From: Dipylidium caninum
Lineage: Eukaryota > Platyhelminthes > Cestoda > Cyclophyllidea > Dipylidiidae
NCBI GenBank assembly: GCA_017562135.1
Contig: QEYB01000062.1
Coordinates: 744,001 to 808,000 of the forward strand
Length of the DNA: 64,000 nucleotides
Direction of reading: 5' to 3'
Each line of letters starts with the position of its first letter. Within the stretch, counting starts at the first letter, position 1. The position numbers were made by a program, and so were the translations under genes. Under the pieces are notes generated by a model. That model was given only the letters and a program-made list of their open reading frames with translations, was not told the DNA's origin and did no database searches. This document shows positions 12,401 through 24,400 of the stretch, one piece after another.

Positions 12401-15400
12401 GGGCAGAATCTTATCGCCTGACTACTTATTGCAGTAGGTAATGATAACTTTGAAGTCAACTGCATTTGTTGGTCAAATTCTTCTTTTTTACACAATCTCC
12501 TGCAGTCCTCTTTAAAGAAGTTCATAGTCTGGAGGTCTACGGCACGCAAAGTCCCTCGTATTGGCTATTTAACGACAAATTGTGTCTTCTACTCAATATG
12601 ACTTGAGCTCTCTGCAGGCAGCTAACAATTAAAATGTTCATCTCAGGGTTAATGTAAACAGGTCAAGAAGTTTTTCTCCACTGAAATGATCTCTATCCGT
12701 TACTTGAAGGGACGTGAGTGCGTGAATGAAACTTATGTCAAATGAGAGTAGAACTTATCTGACACAAACAGTATTTTGGTGCAAGTACGTAGGGAGAGTA
12801 GAGTAAATACCGCCTTCGCCAGAGAGTCGACTGCGTTTAATCCTGAATAAAGTGTATATATTTGTCCTCTATTCTACCAAAGCAACAAGTGGACGCGGCT
12901 GAGAGCCTCCGGATGCAGAGCATGCCTTCTCCGACAGAGTATGACAGGAGGGCGGGCTGCGGAAATCAAGTGGAATTGCGCTATGTGCCCTCACCCTGGT
13001 CCGACACGGAGAGTCTGGACAAGGGCGTCGGAGCGATGCGCGTCAGCGGGGTACGTCTAACACCCTCCTCCCTCTGGCCCAACGACGCTACTGAAATGCT
13101 ATAAGTAGGTTTTAGTTCAGCAAGCAACTAGGCGGTCAAGTGGCTGAGGCAAAAGTGTGTGTCTGTGTTTGTGTGTGGTCGCTGCAAAAGCTGACATGTC
13201 ACGTAGGTGGATTTGGCGAAGACCGCCAGCCCTTGTCAATCAATGAAGTATAGTATATAAAGTGGAATGATATCAACTGAGATCCACAAACTCAGAATGT
13301 CAACTAGTTCCAAAATAAGGACAATTGGTGTACCTGTTTGCCCTATCACGAGGCTGCAGACATGCACACTTTTCACTCATCACTTAAAACACGAGATTTA
13401 AGAAGACGGGACATTAATCATCTCCGATGCACCCGAAAGAACTACTTACTAGCCCGTCCCATACATATGTTTGATTACGTGGTATCTCAGGATTAAATGA
13501 GACTTTCCCTTGACTTACTCTCTGCATGCGTATTCCCGACGACTCTTTTCCGGAATGGTAATAGGGCGAATTGGGCATGTGGGGAGAACGATCTTCCTCA
13601 CATGGTAAATTTTCCAAAATAACGGCAGAGTCTGATACCCAGTTAAAATTTGCTAGAATGACGAAGATGAAGTGTTCAAGGAGGATGAAGAGAAGGCGGA
13701 AAGAAGTGGTAGGGAGGATGATTATGATGGAGTGGGAAGAGTCTCGGGGAGGAAGGAGAATGTTGCAGAGCAGATGAAACGCAGTCAGCCCTACATGATG
13801 GCGCTTTTGGCTGGAAAGTCGCCCAACCTTCGCTCGTCTTTTAGTAGTAAAGTTCAGGTAACATCATCACTATCACCGCGAGCACCAATTCCGGCTTTCG
13901 ACGGATCAGCACTTTGATTTCTACCCAACGATTCCACCGCTTACTTACGCAACTTCAGACTAGTGAGAATTATTTTTCGCTCATTGTCATTAATGTTTCA
14001 GGCTTCTATTACCAACGGGAGGGGGCCGCCGGACTCAAACCAGATGGACAGATTTGCGGCCTTTACTGGAGGTAAGGGAACGTATTCCGAGGCCTCGGAG
14101 GCCCGTGCGCAGTGTAATGGGAAGGCCGATAGTGAAGAGTTTAGGCAATTACCGTAAACTTTGGTCCATTGGAGGTGGAGAGGCCTTGTCCGGTAGTATA
14201 TGCAATAAAACACAGGCTTTTCGTTCTGCAATGGAAGGCGCTTTTTATGCGGCGGTTTTTACCGGAAGCAGAAGAACGGTTGTTTAAAAGTGCCTCTGTA
14301 TGAAGCCGCCTTTTTAGAAGCGCTTTCTGCTTAAACGACGGCTAAAACGTGGGCTCGTGAGCGATCATTTGCAATTTTGATTTAATTTCCTCTTAGCGAA
14401 CAAAGTAGTTTTAGACCAAATCAAGTCTTTCTGGGGCGCCGTGTGCTTGTGTATCAAGGTGGCAGAATGTTGGCGTTAGGGCAAGCCACAGGCCGAAACT
14501 TACCTAATTGTCCTCCTGTAACGGTGCCTCGGTGAAGGTTTGTGCATATTTTAGTTCCTACTTTGTCACTTTGCTTAATTTTGCTGAATTGCATCACAAA
14601 TTGCGTACCGCTTGGCATCGCAGTAGGTGCGGAGCTGACGTGAACTCATTTTTCAACTGCCATGACAGGCTCATTGTATAGCTTACAGGGCTGCACAGAA
14701 AATCATCAATGATTGCTCACAATGCTAAGTTCGACCTCTGTTCAACGTGATTGACGACTAAGACTTGATGAAGGCGTTTGCCCGCGTTGCAGGTTTTGGG
14801 GTGTGTATCGCTGCTAGCGCCTATTTCTGGTGCCCAGCTTGCGTGGGACAAGCGGTAGCAACTGTTAATTTTGCATTCGACATGTATTAGAGCCGAAAAA
14901 TAAAGTGTACACAGACCCGTGCATGTATACAAGCCACAGGCAGCAAGTTTAAAGACCTCGTGTCTCCCTCGTACTTCTCTGCGGCCCAATTGGTCTCCTC
15001 CGCTCAGCCAATCAGCGCGCGGCTGAGGCGCCGCTCCTCATTGGCTACGCTACTCTGTGTGCGTGTGTGTTTGTATGTGTGTTGGTTGTCACTTTACTTG
15101 AAGCGGTGCATCACGGTTCGTCTTGAAAAACCTCGGAAGAGCAACTCCTCCATACGCGATGTCAGCCGGGATTTATAGGAACAACGGTGAGATGGCTCCC
15201 TGCACACTTTTATTTTGTTGGAAGGGTGCCTGGGGCATCCTGACCTTCAGCAGTATCTGGAGGTCGGAATTCCTCCCATTGAAATACTTTTTTTTCGTAT
15301 CCATTTTTTAAGTCCTCATTTGTCAAGGCTTAAACACGCATACCTTGAAAATTACGCTTTGTCTACCAACAGACTACCTTGCCTCTCTAAAATGCATCGT

Positions 15401-18400
15401 TTACTAATGGGACGCCTGCAAATCCCCTGGCCAAACTGAAGAAATTTTCTACTATTTTATCGGAGCGAGAGAGAGGGGAAGTAAGCCAAATCTGCTGAGT
15501 GCAGAGCTACCGACTTAAACCTGCTAACTAAGGGCGAAGTGATGGTGTTTCACGTGTCTTCTTTAAAGTGAGTGTGGTACTCAGGGCAGGAGTAGTGCCT
15601 GGGAGGCAGGTGCAATCGGTGTGAGCAACGCAGTGGGTGCCTCATATGTGGTTGTTTTGACACACCAAATTACTGCTTTTGTGCAATTCATTTTCTCTCG
15701 CATGCCTCCCTCGTGTCAACTTGTGTGTGTGCCTGAACACGACTGGCAGTGGATGTTTTAACGAGGGGGGAGGCGAGGGCGGCAGGAGGCGGGTCTTGCC
15801 CCATTGTCATCTCCCTTTCCCCGAATGACCTTTTCTTCCAATTTAACATTTCGAGAGAGAAATGGCCACGCTTTGCTCACAGAGTCTAGAAGTTTGTCGG
15901 TCCAAACAAACTGTGTGTTGATCCATCGTGTTTGGCCGCCTGGAAATATACCGTGTTACGAAATTTTCTCGATGTCTGGTGACGTCTGCTTCCTCTGGCA
16001 GCAATAATGGGCCTTAGCCATTCTATAAATCTCATAGATTCAGTTTTTTTTGGTTCTCATTTCCAAAAATGGCTGGTGGTCATCTTCCGTGCCTAACGCT
16101 CGGACCGACGAAGGTGGTTTTCATTTCAACAGGAAATTATTCGAGTCTTGCGACATATTTATGAGAGTCTACATCCAAATGAGAAGACTCCCTTACAGCA
16201 TTATTCCGTGGAAAACTAGCAATCCATCTGTAAAACTGAGATTTCTTAAAAGATAAATCACAAAATTGCGTGACCAATGGAGCACGGACCCGGAGGACCC
16301 GAGGAATAAGTGGCGGAGCTACTGAAAAGGTGTGAGCACCTTCGGAGGCGAGATGCAAGTGGGTGCGCAGCTCTTCTTGCAATACGCAAGGAGGCGCAAT
16401 GGAACCGAGCAACCATAATTGGGCCATCATTTTTCATCCGCTCTCATTACCTCTCCCCAAAAAACTGTTGGAAAAAGTCTGAATTCCTCTCTATTGGGCA
16501 TTAACGTGACACTGACAGTTCGTGGAACTGGGCCAAAATGCTGTCCCGCGGGTTCACATGTGTCCAGACGAGTGAGTGCGAGTGTTGGGACAGGGCTGAG
16601 AACGCCTGCCGATGTGGGCGGCGCCCCCAGCCTCCTGCCGGAGTGTGCTAGGTGCCCGCTGTGGGCCAGCGACTGTTGGCGGACGGGGCGTTGAGTTTCT
16701 TTCGCGCTCGAGTCGGCTCTCACTGTGAGGATGTCTACGTGCGCGTTGCCTTCTTCCAGACGGGCGACGTCCAAGTCAACAGTACAATCGGGTTGGGGTG
16801 ACCAATCAGCCGGCGGTGATGGGGCAGGTCTTCCCCTCCTCCGCCACGATGGGACCGCCGGCCCACGCGACGTGGGTGACGGGGCCGCTGCAGAAGGAGC
16901 CGCCGAAGGAGTTCGTCCCCCAGATGCTCGACCCCGAGCCCATCCACCAGAAACCCGCGCCGGATGCCCTGCCAGGTCGCCCGCATTTCTATTCCATGCC
17001 CGAGGACGACGCCTTCAAGGTGAGTCGTCGGGGTCGCCCCTCACTGGCGCCAAAAGCGCACTCTGCTATACTCTGTTGGCGGATTTATGGTCTGTTCTTC
17101 AGCGCTTCCATTGCTTAGGCCGCATTAACGAATTACTCCGAACACGTTGGTTAAGACACGGCTGCGAGGAGGTCGCATTGTACCGGAATTTTCCGGCTCT
17201 GCGTCTGCGCGGAGTGAGAGGAAACACAGGGAAGAAGGAAGTCCACAATCGCGAGTTGGAGCACCGCTCGTAATTCCTGCCCAGTCTACGCTACGGGCTC
17301 CGGTGGTTTTCAGTGGCGCATCCCCCCACTTGTCCTCCAGTTCCCTGTGAAGGCGTCCTCTAGTTATTCTCGGGAGGCGGTTCCGTGGACGCATCTACTC
17401 GGTGGGACCGCGCCAAGAGTCCCCATTGTTGCCGCCGAACGCGGGACCGCGTGAAGCGCATTTTAGTTAAGGAAAGCCAACAAAAAGCTTATTTTTTTCA
17501 AACGGAATCATACCCGATTTGTCTGCTTCCAGCACGGGTAACTTCAGCTGGATAAAATGGGAAGGAGGATGAAAAGCTTTCCTGCCGAGTCCGCACACTG
17601 AGCGCGTGAACTTATTTTCACGTCACAAATTAGCATTATTCAAAAATTTGGCGTTACTGTCCCTTTTGTAGTTTTGGCTTCGGTTGTAGTACACTTTCTC
17701 GTACGACTTACCTGTCGCCTTCGTTAAAGACGTGCCAAGTCTTCGTCCAACTGCGGACGGTTGAATGGGAAGCTGAAAATCCTGTTCCACCGGGCAGCGA
17801 GCAGAGACACAGGCCATGCCATGATCCCCCATTCTTCTACACTTACTCTGCCACTTCATTGACTCCTGATGCGTATCTCGTCCACAGACCTTCCAGCAAG
17901 TGGACGAACATGCAATGGCGGTGTCCTACCAGGAGCAGAACAGCTTCAACCAGCTGATTTGGCAGTTGATCTACGCGAGGAACATCACCTCCGACTTGGA
18001 GCGTGTCCGAGCCATCTTCCTTTGGCTTTGCACCAAGGATCTGCACCAAATGAACTTCGACAACGTAGCGCCCGGCTCGCCGGAGGAGATACTCATGGGC
18101 ATTCGCACGGGGAAGTCGACCTACGCGCAGATCTTCCAAACCCTCTGTCGGTGCGTGACCTTGTGAACACATTAAAAACGCCCGACGTGTGCCTCTGATC
18201 CCCTGGGGCGAGTCTCTGGGCCGCTAGAGGGGCGTGTTTGTCCCCTTTCCTGCCGTCCTACCGGTGCGGAAAGAGGCAGTTCAACTTCCGTGGGAATTCG
18301 GCCTCCGCGGTGTTGTCCCTCAAGCCGTTTGGCCTCCTCCGCCTCCCCACTTACATGAAGAGCTTGTTCGACTACCACCGAAGTATTCGTCTTTCATATT

Positions 18401-21400
18401 CCTGTCTTTACATTTTCAGCCTCGTCCTTCTTGGTTAAAGGGACCACAAAACCCTTCCCTTAGGAAAAACCCATTTCCCATTTCATTTCTACGTAGTGTT
18501 TTAATCGTCGGACGACTATTCGATGGGTCAGAGGTCATTGCGGTAAATAAGCCATTTGGTGAAAATAAAATTTTAAAATATACGTTTTCGCGGAGACCCC
18601 CTCCAAGTGAAAAGACTTGGTACTTTTTACAGAAGTGCAGCCATTTAAGACTGTTCCCTTCATTGGAAGCCTTTAAAGCGTCTGTTTTATCAAGGAAAGC
18701 GCTTAATCACCAGTAGCGAGCCACGATTGTGCGTTTTTCCATTCACTCGTTGCAAGCTACGGGTGGCTCTCCAACCCGGCGACAGTTTTTCCCACGCAGA
18801 TCCAAAGAGGTCACGTGGAAGGCTGTTTTTCCCTTGTTCATCAAAGGGAGTCGCAGTTGAAGGCGTGGCGGTTGCTCCATTCCACTGTTCCAAGTCCCTG
18901 GCTTGAGCACCCCATCTTGGCGCCAGTTCCGCGGGATCCGCGCGGGTCCACACCCTTTCCTCAACCACCTGCGTGGAAGCCGCGGCATAGTTGGACTGCG
19001 AATCCGCTGTTTACTCCTCTTCCCGCCATTCCATCTCTTCTCTCCCCTCACTGCACTATCTTTCGTCCCAGTACCAGCGTAGGCGATCATATTTCTCTCC
19101 CATTACACACACAGCCTCGCTGCTCCTCGTGTACCGCCTATTTTCGTTAACTCCTCACGTGACGGCCGTCCTTGGTTTCCTGCCTCCGTGTTTGCCGCAG
19201 GGGTCGCGTGGCTCGGTATCAGGCCTGCGTGTTGATTCTCCTCCGCGTCCGCATGGTCGAATTGGGAGCAAACCGGTGGGGAGGCTGGGGAAGCCCGTCG
19301 TCCCATATTCTCTCCCCCAGTCTCCCTACCTCTCCTTGTGACCGCTGGCCGACACGCTCCAGGAAGTCTCCTCAGCTGCTTAACAGCGTTTGGTGCTCGC
19401 GACCAGGGAGTAGGCGCCACCTTCACCCATTAAACGCCGGCAGCCACCGAGTAGACTACTTTTGAGACATTCACATCTTTCATAACTCCGCCAATTACCT
19501 TTCTGGTGTCTCGACTCGACGAAGTGGCCCCTTCCCTTCGCTTTTCCCACGTGAATCTGTCTGCGAAAGAGTAGGCATGCGGAACACTCTACGCCCGCCT
19601 CTCCAGCAGACGATTCTTGTGGGAAGATGGCAAGAACGGTCGACCACAGAGCCCAGGGCATGCTCAAGCCCCTCTTCGAGGCAAAAATCTCCCCGAATGT
19701 CCATCTCGACTGAGTGCTACGCGCGCGCCACGCTAGAGTGTGTGCAGTCGCTGATCGGCCGCGCGCTTGAGGCGCCTCGAATGTTGATGAGGAGGCCGCA
19801 GAATGACTGACAACACCCGCAAACTGTATGCAAATCGGAAGACAACCGGCTCCTCCTGCCTTCCGACCCTCTGACAGACTGTGTCGCTTGCAGTGTCGCA
19901 GACTCCTTGCTCGCAACCTCTCAACAACCTAATTCGTCGAAGATGATGCCAATATGTTAACTCGGTGGGAAAACGCAACCGCCTTCAACACACACTTAGC
20001 AAGTCTGGACATCATCGCTGCCCAGGGCGCAGACCGCATTTTGGGCGCCAACTCCCTCTTTCCCTGGTGCAGTTCTTTTCAGTCGCCCCAATTTGGCGGG
20101 GCCAGCGAAATGAAACATGCGTTTCGGTATCTACTGATCGAAAAGGAACTTTGGGATGTGTATTTCCCTTGCACAGGGGTTGAAAGCCCCTTGCTGAACT
20201 AAAACCGCAGGAACCAACTGGCTGCTTTCCTTCTTTGCCCCCCTCGGATTTGGGGCCTGAGGACCGGTCGGGAATCTGCCGTATTCATCTTCTTTTGCAG
20301 TTACGCCAACCTCCACTGTAAACTGCTACTTGGCTACGCCAAAGGCGCGGACTACTCGCCGGGCATGCGATTTTCGGGTGCGGCGACGGGCCAACACTCG
20401 TGGAATGCCGTGCTGGTTGACGGGATTTGGCAGCTGGTTGACTGTCACTGGGCGGCGCGACGACTCATTGTGAAACGCGCGAGTGTGGAGAATGTGCGCT
20501 ACATCCTCGACACCTTTTACTTCCTCACCAATCCCAGTCAACTCATCTACACGCACTTCCCGCACGACAAGGACTGGCAACTCCTCCACCACCCCATCAC
20601 GCTGGAGGTAGGGATGGTCTCGCTACCCTCCCCTCGTCCGCCACCTCCTTCTCCTCCGCCCTGAGCCATAAATGCCTCGGCCACGTATTTCTGAACTGGG
20701 CGTTGACGACATAATGTATGGAGTACAGGCACTGGACGGGTTTGTTCACTCAGAACACCCCGACGATTAGCACTGCGTTCTATTTTCCCCCGATATGGGG
20801 AACATCTCGAAGGTGGGCGCGGAGGTTGCTTGCCACGCGTAGGTTTGTTAGTGTCCACCCAAAGAATTTTTGTTCCTCCGCGGTGACTGATCGCCTTTCT
20901 GCGTTAAGATTTTCTTCCTCTGGCGGAACGACAGTGCAGAAGGGTGCTAAAATGTAGAGAGGACAAGTGGGACGGTTGAGAGAAAAGGCAGAAGTTGTAG
21001 AAACGCGAGAGAAAATAAACTTGTGCAGTTGTAAAATCTGCCACCTCTGATGGGATCATCGAGAGTGGCACAAGAGTAGGACGCGGTCCTGTTAAGCGCC
21101 AAGTTTTCGTCCCCGTCGTCTTCTTCCACCACAATACCGTGCAAACTCTTTTTCGGTCCGAGTAAGCGCGAGCGATCCGGGCGTTCGCAGTCGGTGTGCC
21201 ATCGGCCGCAGTGTCCTCTCATTGCGACACGGAGGGGCGGGGCCACTTCGGTCCCGCCGAACGGCGTATTTCATTCACACCGGAGAAGTGAGTAAGTGGC
21301 TGATCGACCGGCCGGTCTAATTGTAGGAGTTTGAGGCTCTACCGCTGGTGAAGTCGGCCTTCTTCAAGTACAACCTGAGTCTCGTTAGCCACCGCACCGC

Positions 21401-24400
21401 GGTGATTCTGTTCTCGGACCCCGAGGTGCGCGTGGTGATCGGCTACCCCAAGGACGCGGGCGACGTCTTCCTCTTCACCCTGGGGCTTTCCTTCGACGAC
21501 GCGGACCTGAGCGAGCACTACAAGAGCGTCTCCCTCATGTACGTCTGCTCCCTGCCACCCTTGGCACTCTGATTCTGGTCCTTGACTGTTGCTGGGAATT
21601 TGGGGACGGCTGACTGCCTCACGTCACCGGCGGTCGGAAAAGGGTTAAGTGCCGAATTTGGCCAGGTCAGAGATAGAACGAAGGGAAGAACACTGTCCCT
21701 TAAATGTCCTAAAAAAATTACGCTATTTGCCAATCTAATATTAGGGCACAGGAAGAATTCGGCCGTGAAACCTCAAAGAATGCAAGGCGGGGACGTTTGG
21801 AGGACGTGGATGGGAGGCGCTTTCACCATAGCTCCCTCTTTGCGGCTCCGTCCGCCCTATCGCTTGGGGAATAAATCCCGCGTGGTTGTAGCCTTTGTAA
21901 TGAGGGATTTGACTGGCAACTACCCGCCTTTATGAACAACCCATCTGAGGTTTTTTTGCTTCCTCCCGCGCCGTCCTCCTTGCTGCACGTCCCAGTCTCT
22001 TTCTTACTTGTAACCGCGTTTTTCCTGACACTCCGGTGGTCTTAGTTTGAGCAATTCCCCTGATTTTGTCGGCAAAGAAGTCTTCATGGGGAGCGCCTAT
22101 TGCCGCACTGTCGTAATGTGAAGACGTCCGGGTAGGCTCACTTTTTGTCAAGGATGTATCCAGCGTCCGGATGCAGTCCTTGTCTCACCGGTCCTCGGTG
22201 GCACCGCGACTACCGCCATTAAGAGCACTTTTGAATGTCGCTTCAGACCGTTTGAAGTTGTCGTGGTGACTGCTAAATACGATGCGACGAGTATGAAATC
22301 ACCGGAAGACGAAGCACCTGCTCCCGCAGCCCTCTCGTCCGTGGTTTCAGGGCACACCGTTCTCCATGAGACCGGGAAGGAAGGAAGGAGTCGCGGCTGT
22401 CCAGTGCTGCTTGTAGGAGAAAGTTCGAGTCTCTGCTCCGTCTCATCCCAGCGATCAGCGGGCACCTGAATCTGCCCGTGAAGTGACTTTTCGGCCGGTG
22501 CAACGGTTGTAGATGGGGGAAATGGTGTTGGACGAAACCTTTTCTCATGTCATGGAACTCGGTCAACTGCCTGGTATAACACAAGATTCGCGTGCCCACA
22601 ACATGCCGAATATGGACTTGAACCACATCACGCAGACTACGAAGCACTTTCACCTCAGGGAGGGACCATCTCTTGGGCGGCTGGCATGATTCGAGCTGTT
22701 TTTGCCTCGAGGAGACGCGGCACTTCACACCCACGACGGTCTGGCGGGCGTCAGAGTGGCGAGTTGGCTAAGAGACGCTTTTTCTTATACGAGAACGGGT
22801 GGAAATCTGCTGAAAATGTCTACTTCTCCGTCGGTAGGCGATACGCCCGTCAAGAGGTGGTGGCACGCGAACGATGTGTCGCTTTCTACGTTCGGCCGCC
22901 TCGACCGGGCGCCTACAAGTTGTTGGTGTACGCGAAGAAGCGCGACGGCGGCGGCAATTTGGACGGCGCCTACCAGGAGACGGGCGTGACGGACGCAGGG
23001 AAGACGGGCAACGAGAAGAACCTCTACGGCGCAGTCTGTGAGTACCGTCTGATGGCCCGTGTGCCCTCGACCGCCTGTCTCCCGCCCTTCCCGCCCTGTC
23101 AGACGGGCAACTACGGCGCTACTGAGGTTAGTCTCGCCCCCTCTCACTTCAAGTCGTACTTATCTTCCGCATTTTCCCTGTTTACAAGAAGAGACGAGGT
23201 TCGTGGCATGGTTGTGGCACAGGTTTGGGCCAACATCCGGCGGTGGGGTGTGGGTGGGCGAGACGGGGTATTTTTCATGACTACATGAAATGATTCGTGT
23301 CGGGAAGTGGACCTGTTTATTCAAAGAAAAACCGCTCAGGTGGGGCTTTGTCTTTTAACATTACGCGATGCTGAGAGCCAACACGTCCAGCGGTTTTCTC
23401 CTCAGGCCATTGTGGGAGAAGTAAGTGGACACTCGTGGTTATCGGGAGGACTTTCGCCGTGCGGCATCACAGTGTTCAACTCAAATGTCTCCACACCCGC
23501 CACCGTTGGAGTTGGGGCTCGTTTCTTCTTTGTATAAATCGTGGCCAGTCGTCGAGCCATGTGTGTCGCCGCCTGAGTCGTTATGGTGGACTTGTCGCGG
23601 CGGGGACTGCGTTCCACACGGCAACGCGTCGCCCATATCCGCCGTCTGAAGCACGCGGTGGGGGGGCGGGCGGCTGCAGTCACCACCGCCCGTCTCTTCC
23701 TCACCAGAGAAGGCTTGACGTGGCTACGCGTAGCTGATGCTTTCGAGACGATGAGCGGTTGACAGGTGTTTAAACTCCTCTCAAGTCGAAATGTGCCACG
23801 ACGCAATTTTGTCGCGTAGTGACCGATTTAGGAGAAGTTGCCGGCCACGCGGTGCCCAGGGTGTTTCGGTGTCATCTTGCAGATCAGATCAGATCAGACC
23901 AGAACGGAAATCTCGTGAACGTACGCGGGTGCTCCGGAAGGCGGTGATGTCTGGTCCCACCCAGTCCACTGAGGTCCTTTCAGGTGGACCTTCGTGTTTC
24001 GCCATGGAAACAGGAGATGGACAAAATATAAATTGCGAGTGCCTTTTTTTCTGAACTCGTGTAAAATAAGCCAGTGGTTGTCGTTCAACAAGGGAAGCTT
24101 CTAATTTTGGGATGCAAAAAAGTGCTAGTATCGGTCAAATGATGTCTAATTTTGTCAACTTTCTGCCCCTTATTTGACCCTTCTAAACGATGTCCAGTCG
24201 TTGTGACCGAAGGCGCTGTTAAACAAACCTCTCGGGGCGGCGGGGGTGAGGGCGGGGGCGGCCCGCCACTTAACGAGGGCCTCGCAGGCCAAGCAGCACC
24301 CGGCGAAAGTCACTTTGTGTTTTTGCCTCGCGGCCTGAATACCTGCCTTCGTGGTTGCCCCATTCTTAAGTGGATTCCTTGCCTCATCTCTGGTCCCACT

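Noticed and set aside
23881..23902. AGATC repeat run considered as a possible array
   Set aside because: There are only about four short units with no spacers. It is a simple repeat in a KY intron, and CRISPR arrays are not expected in a eukaryote.
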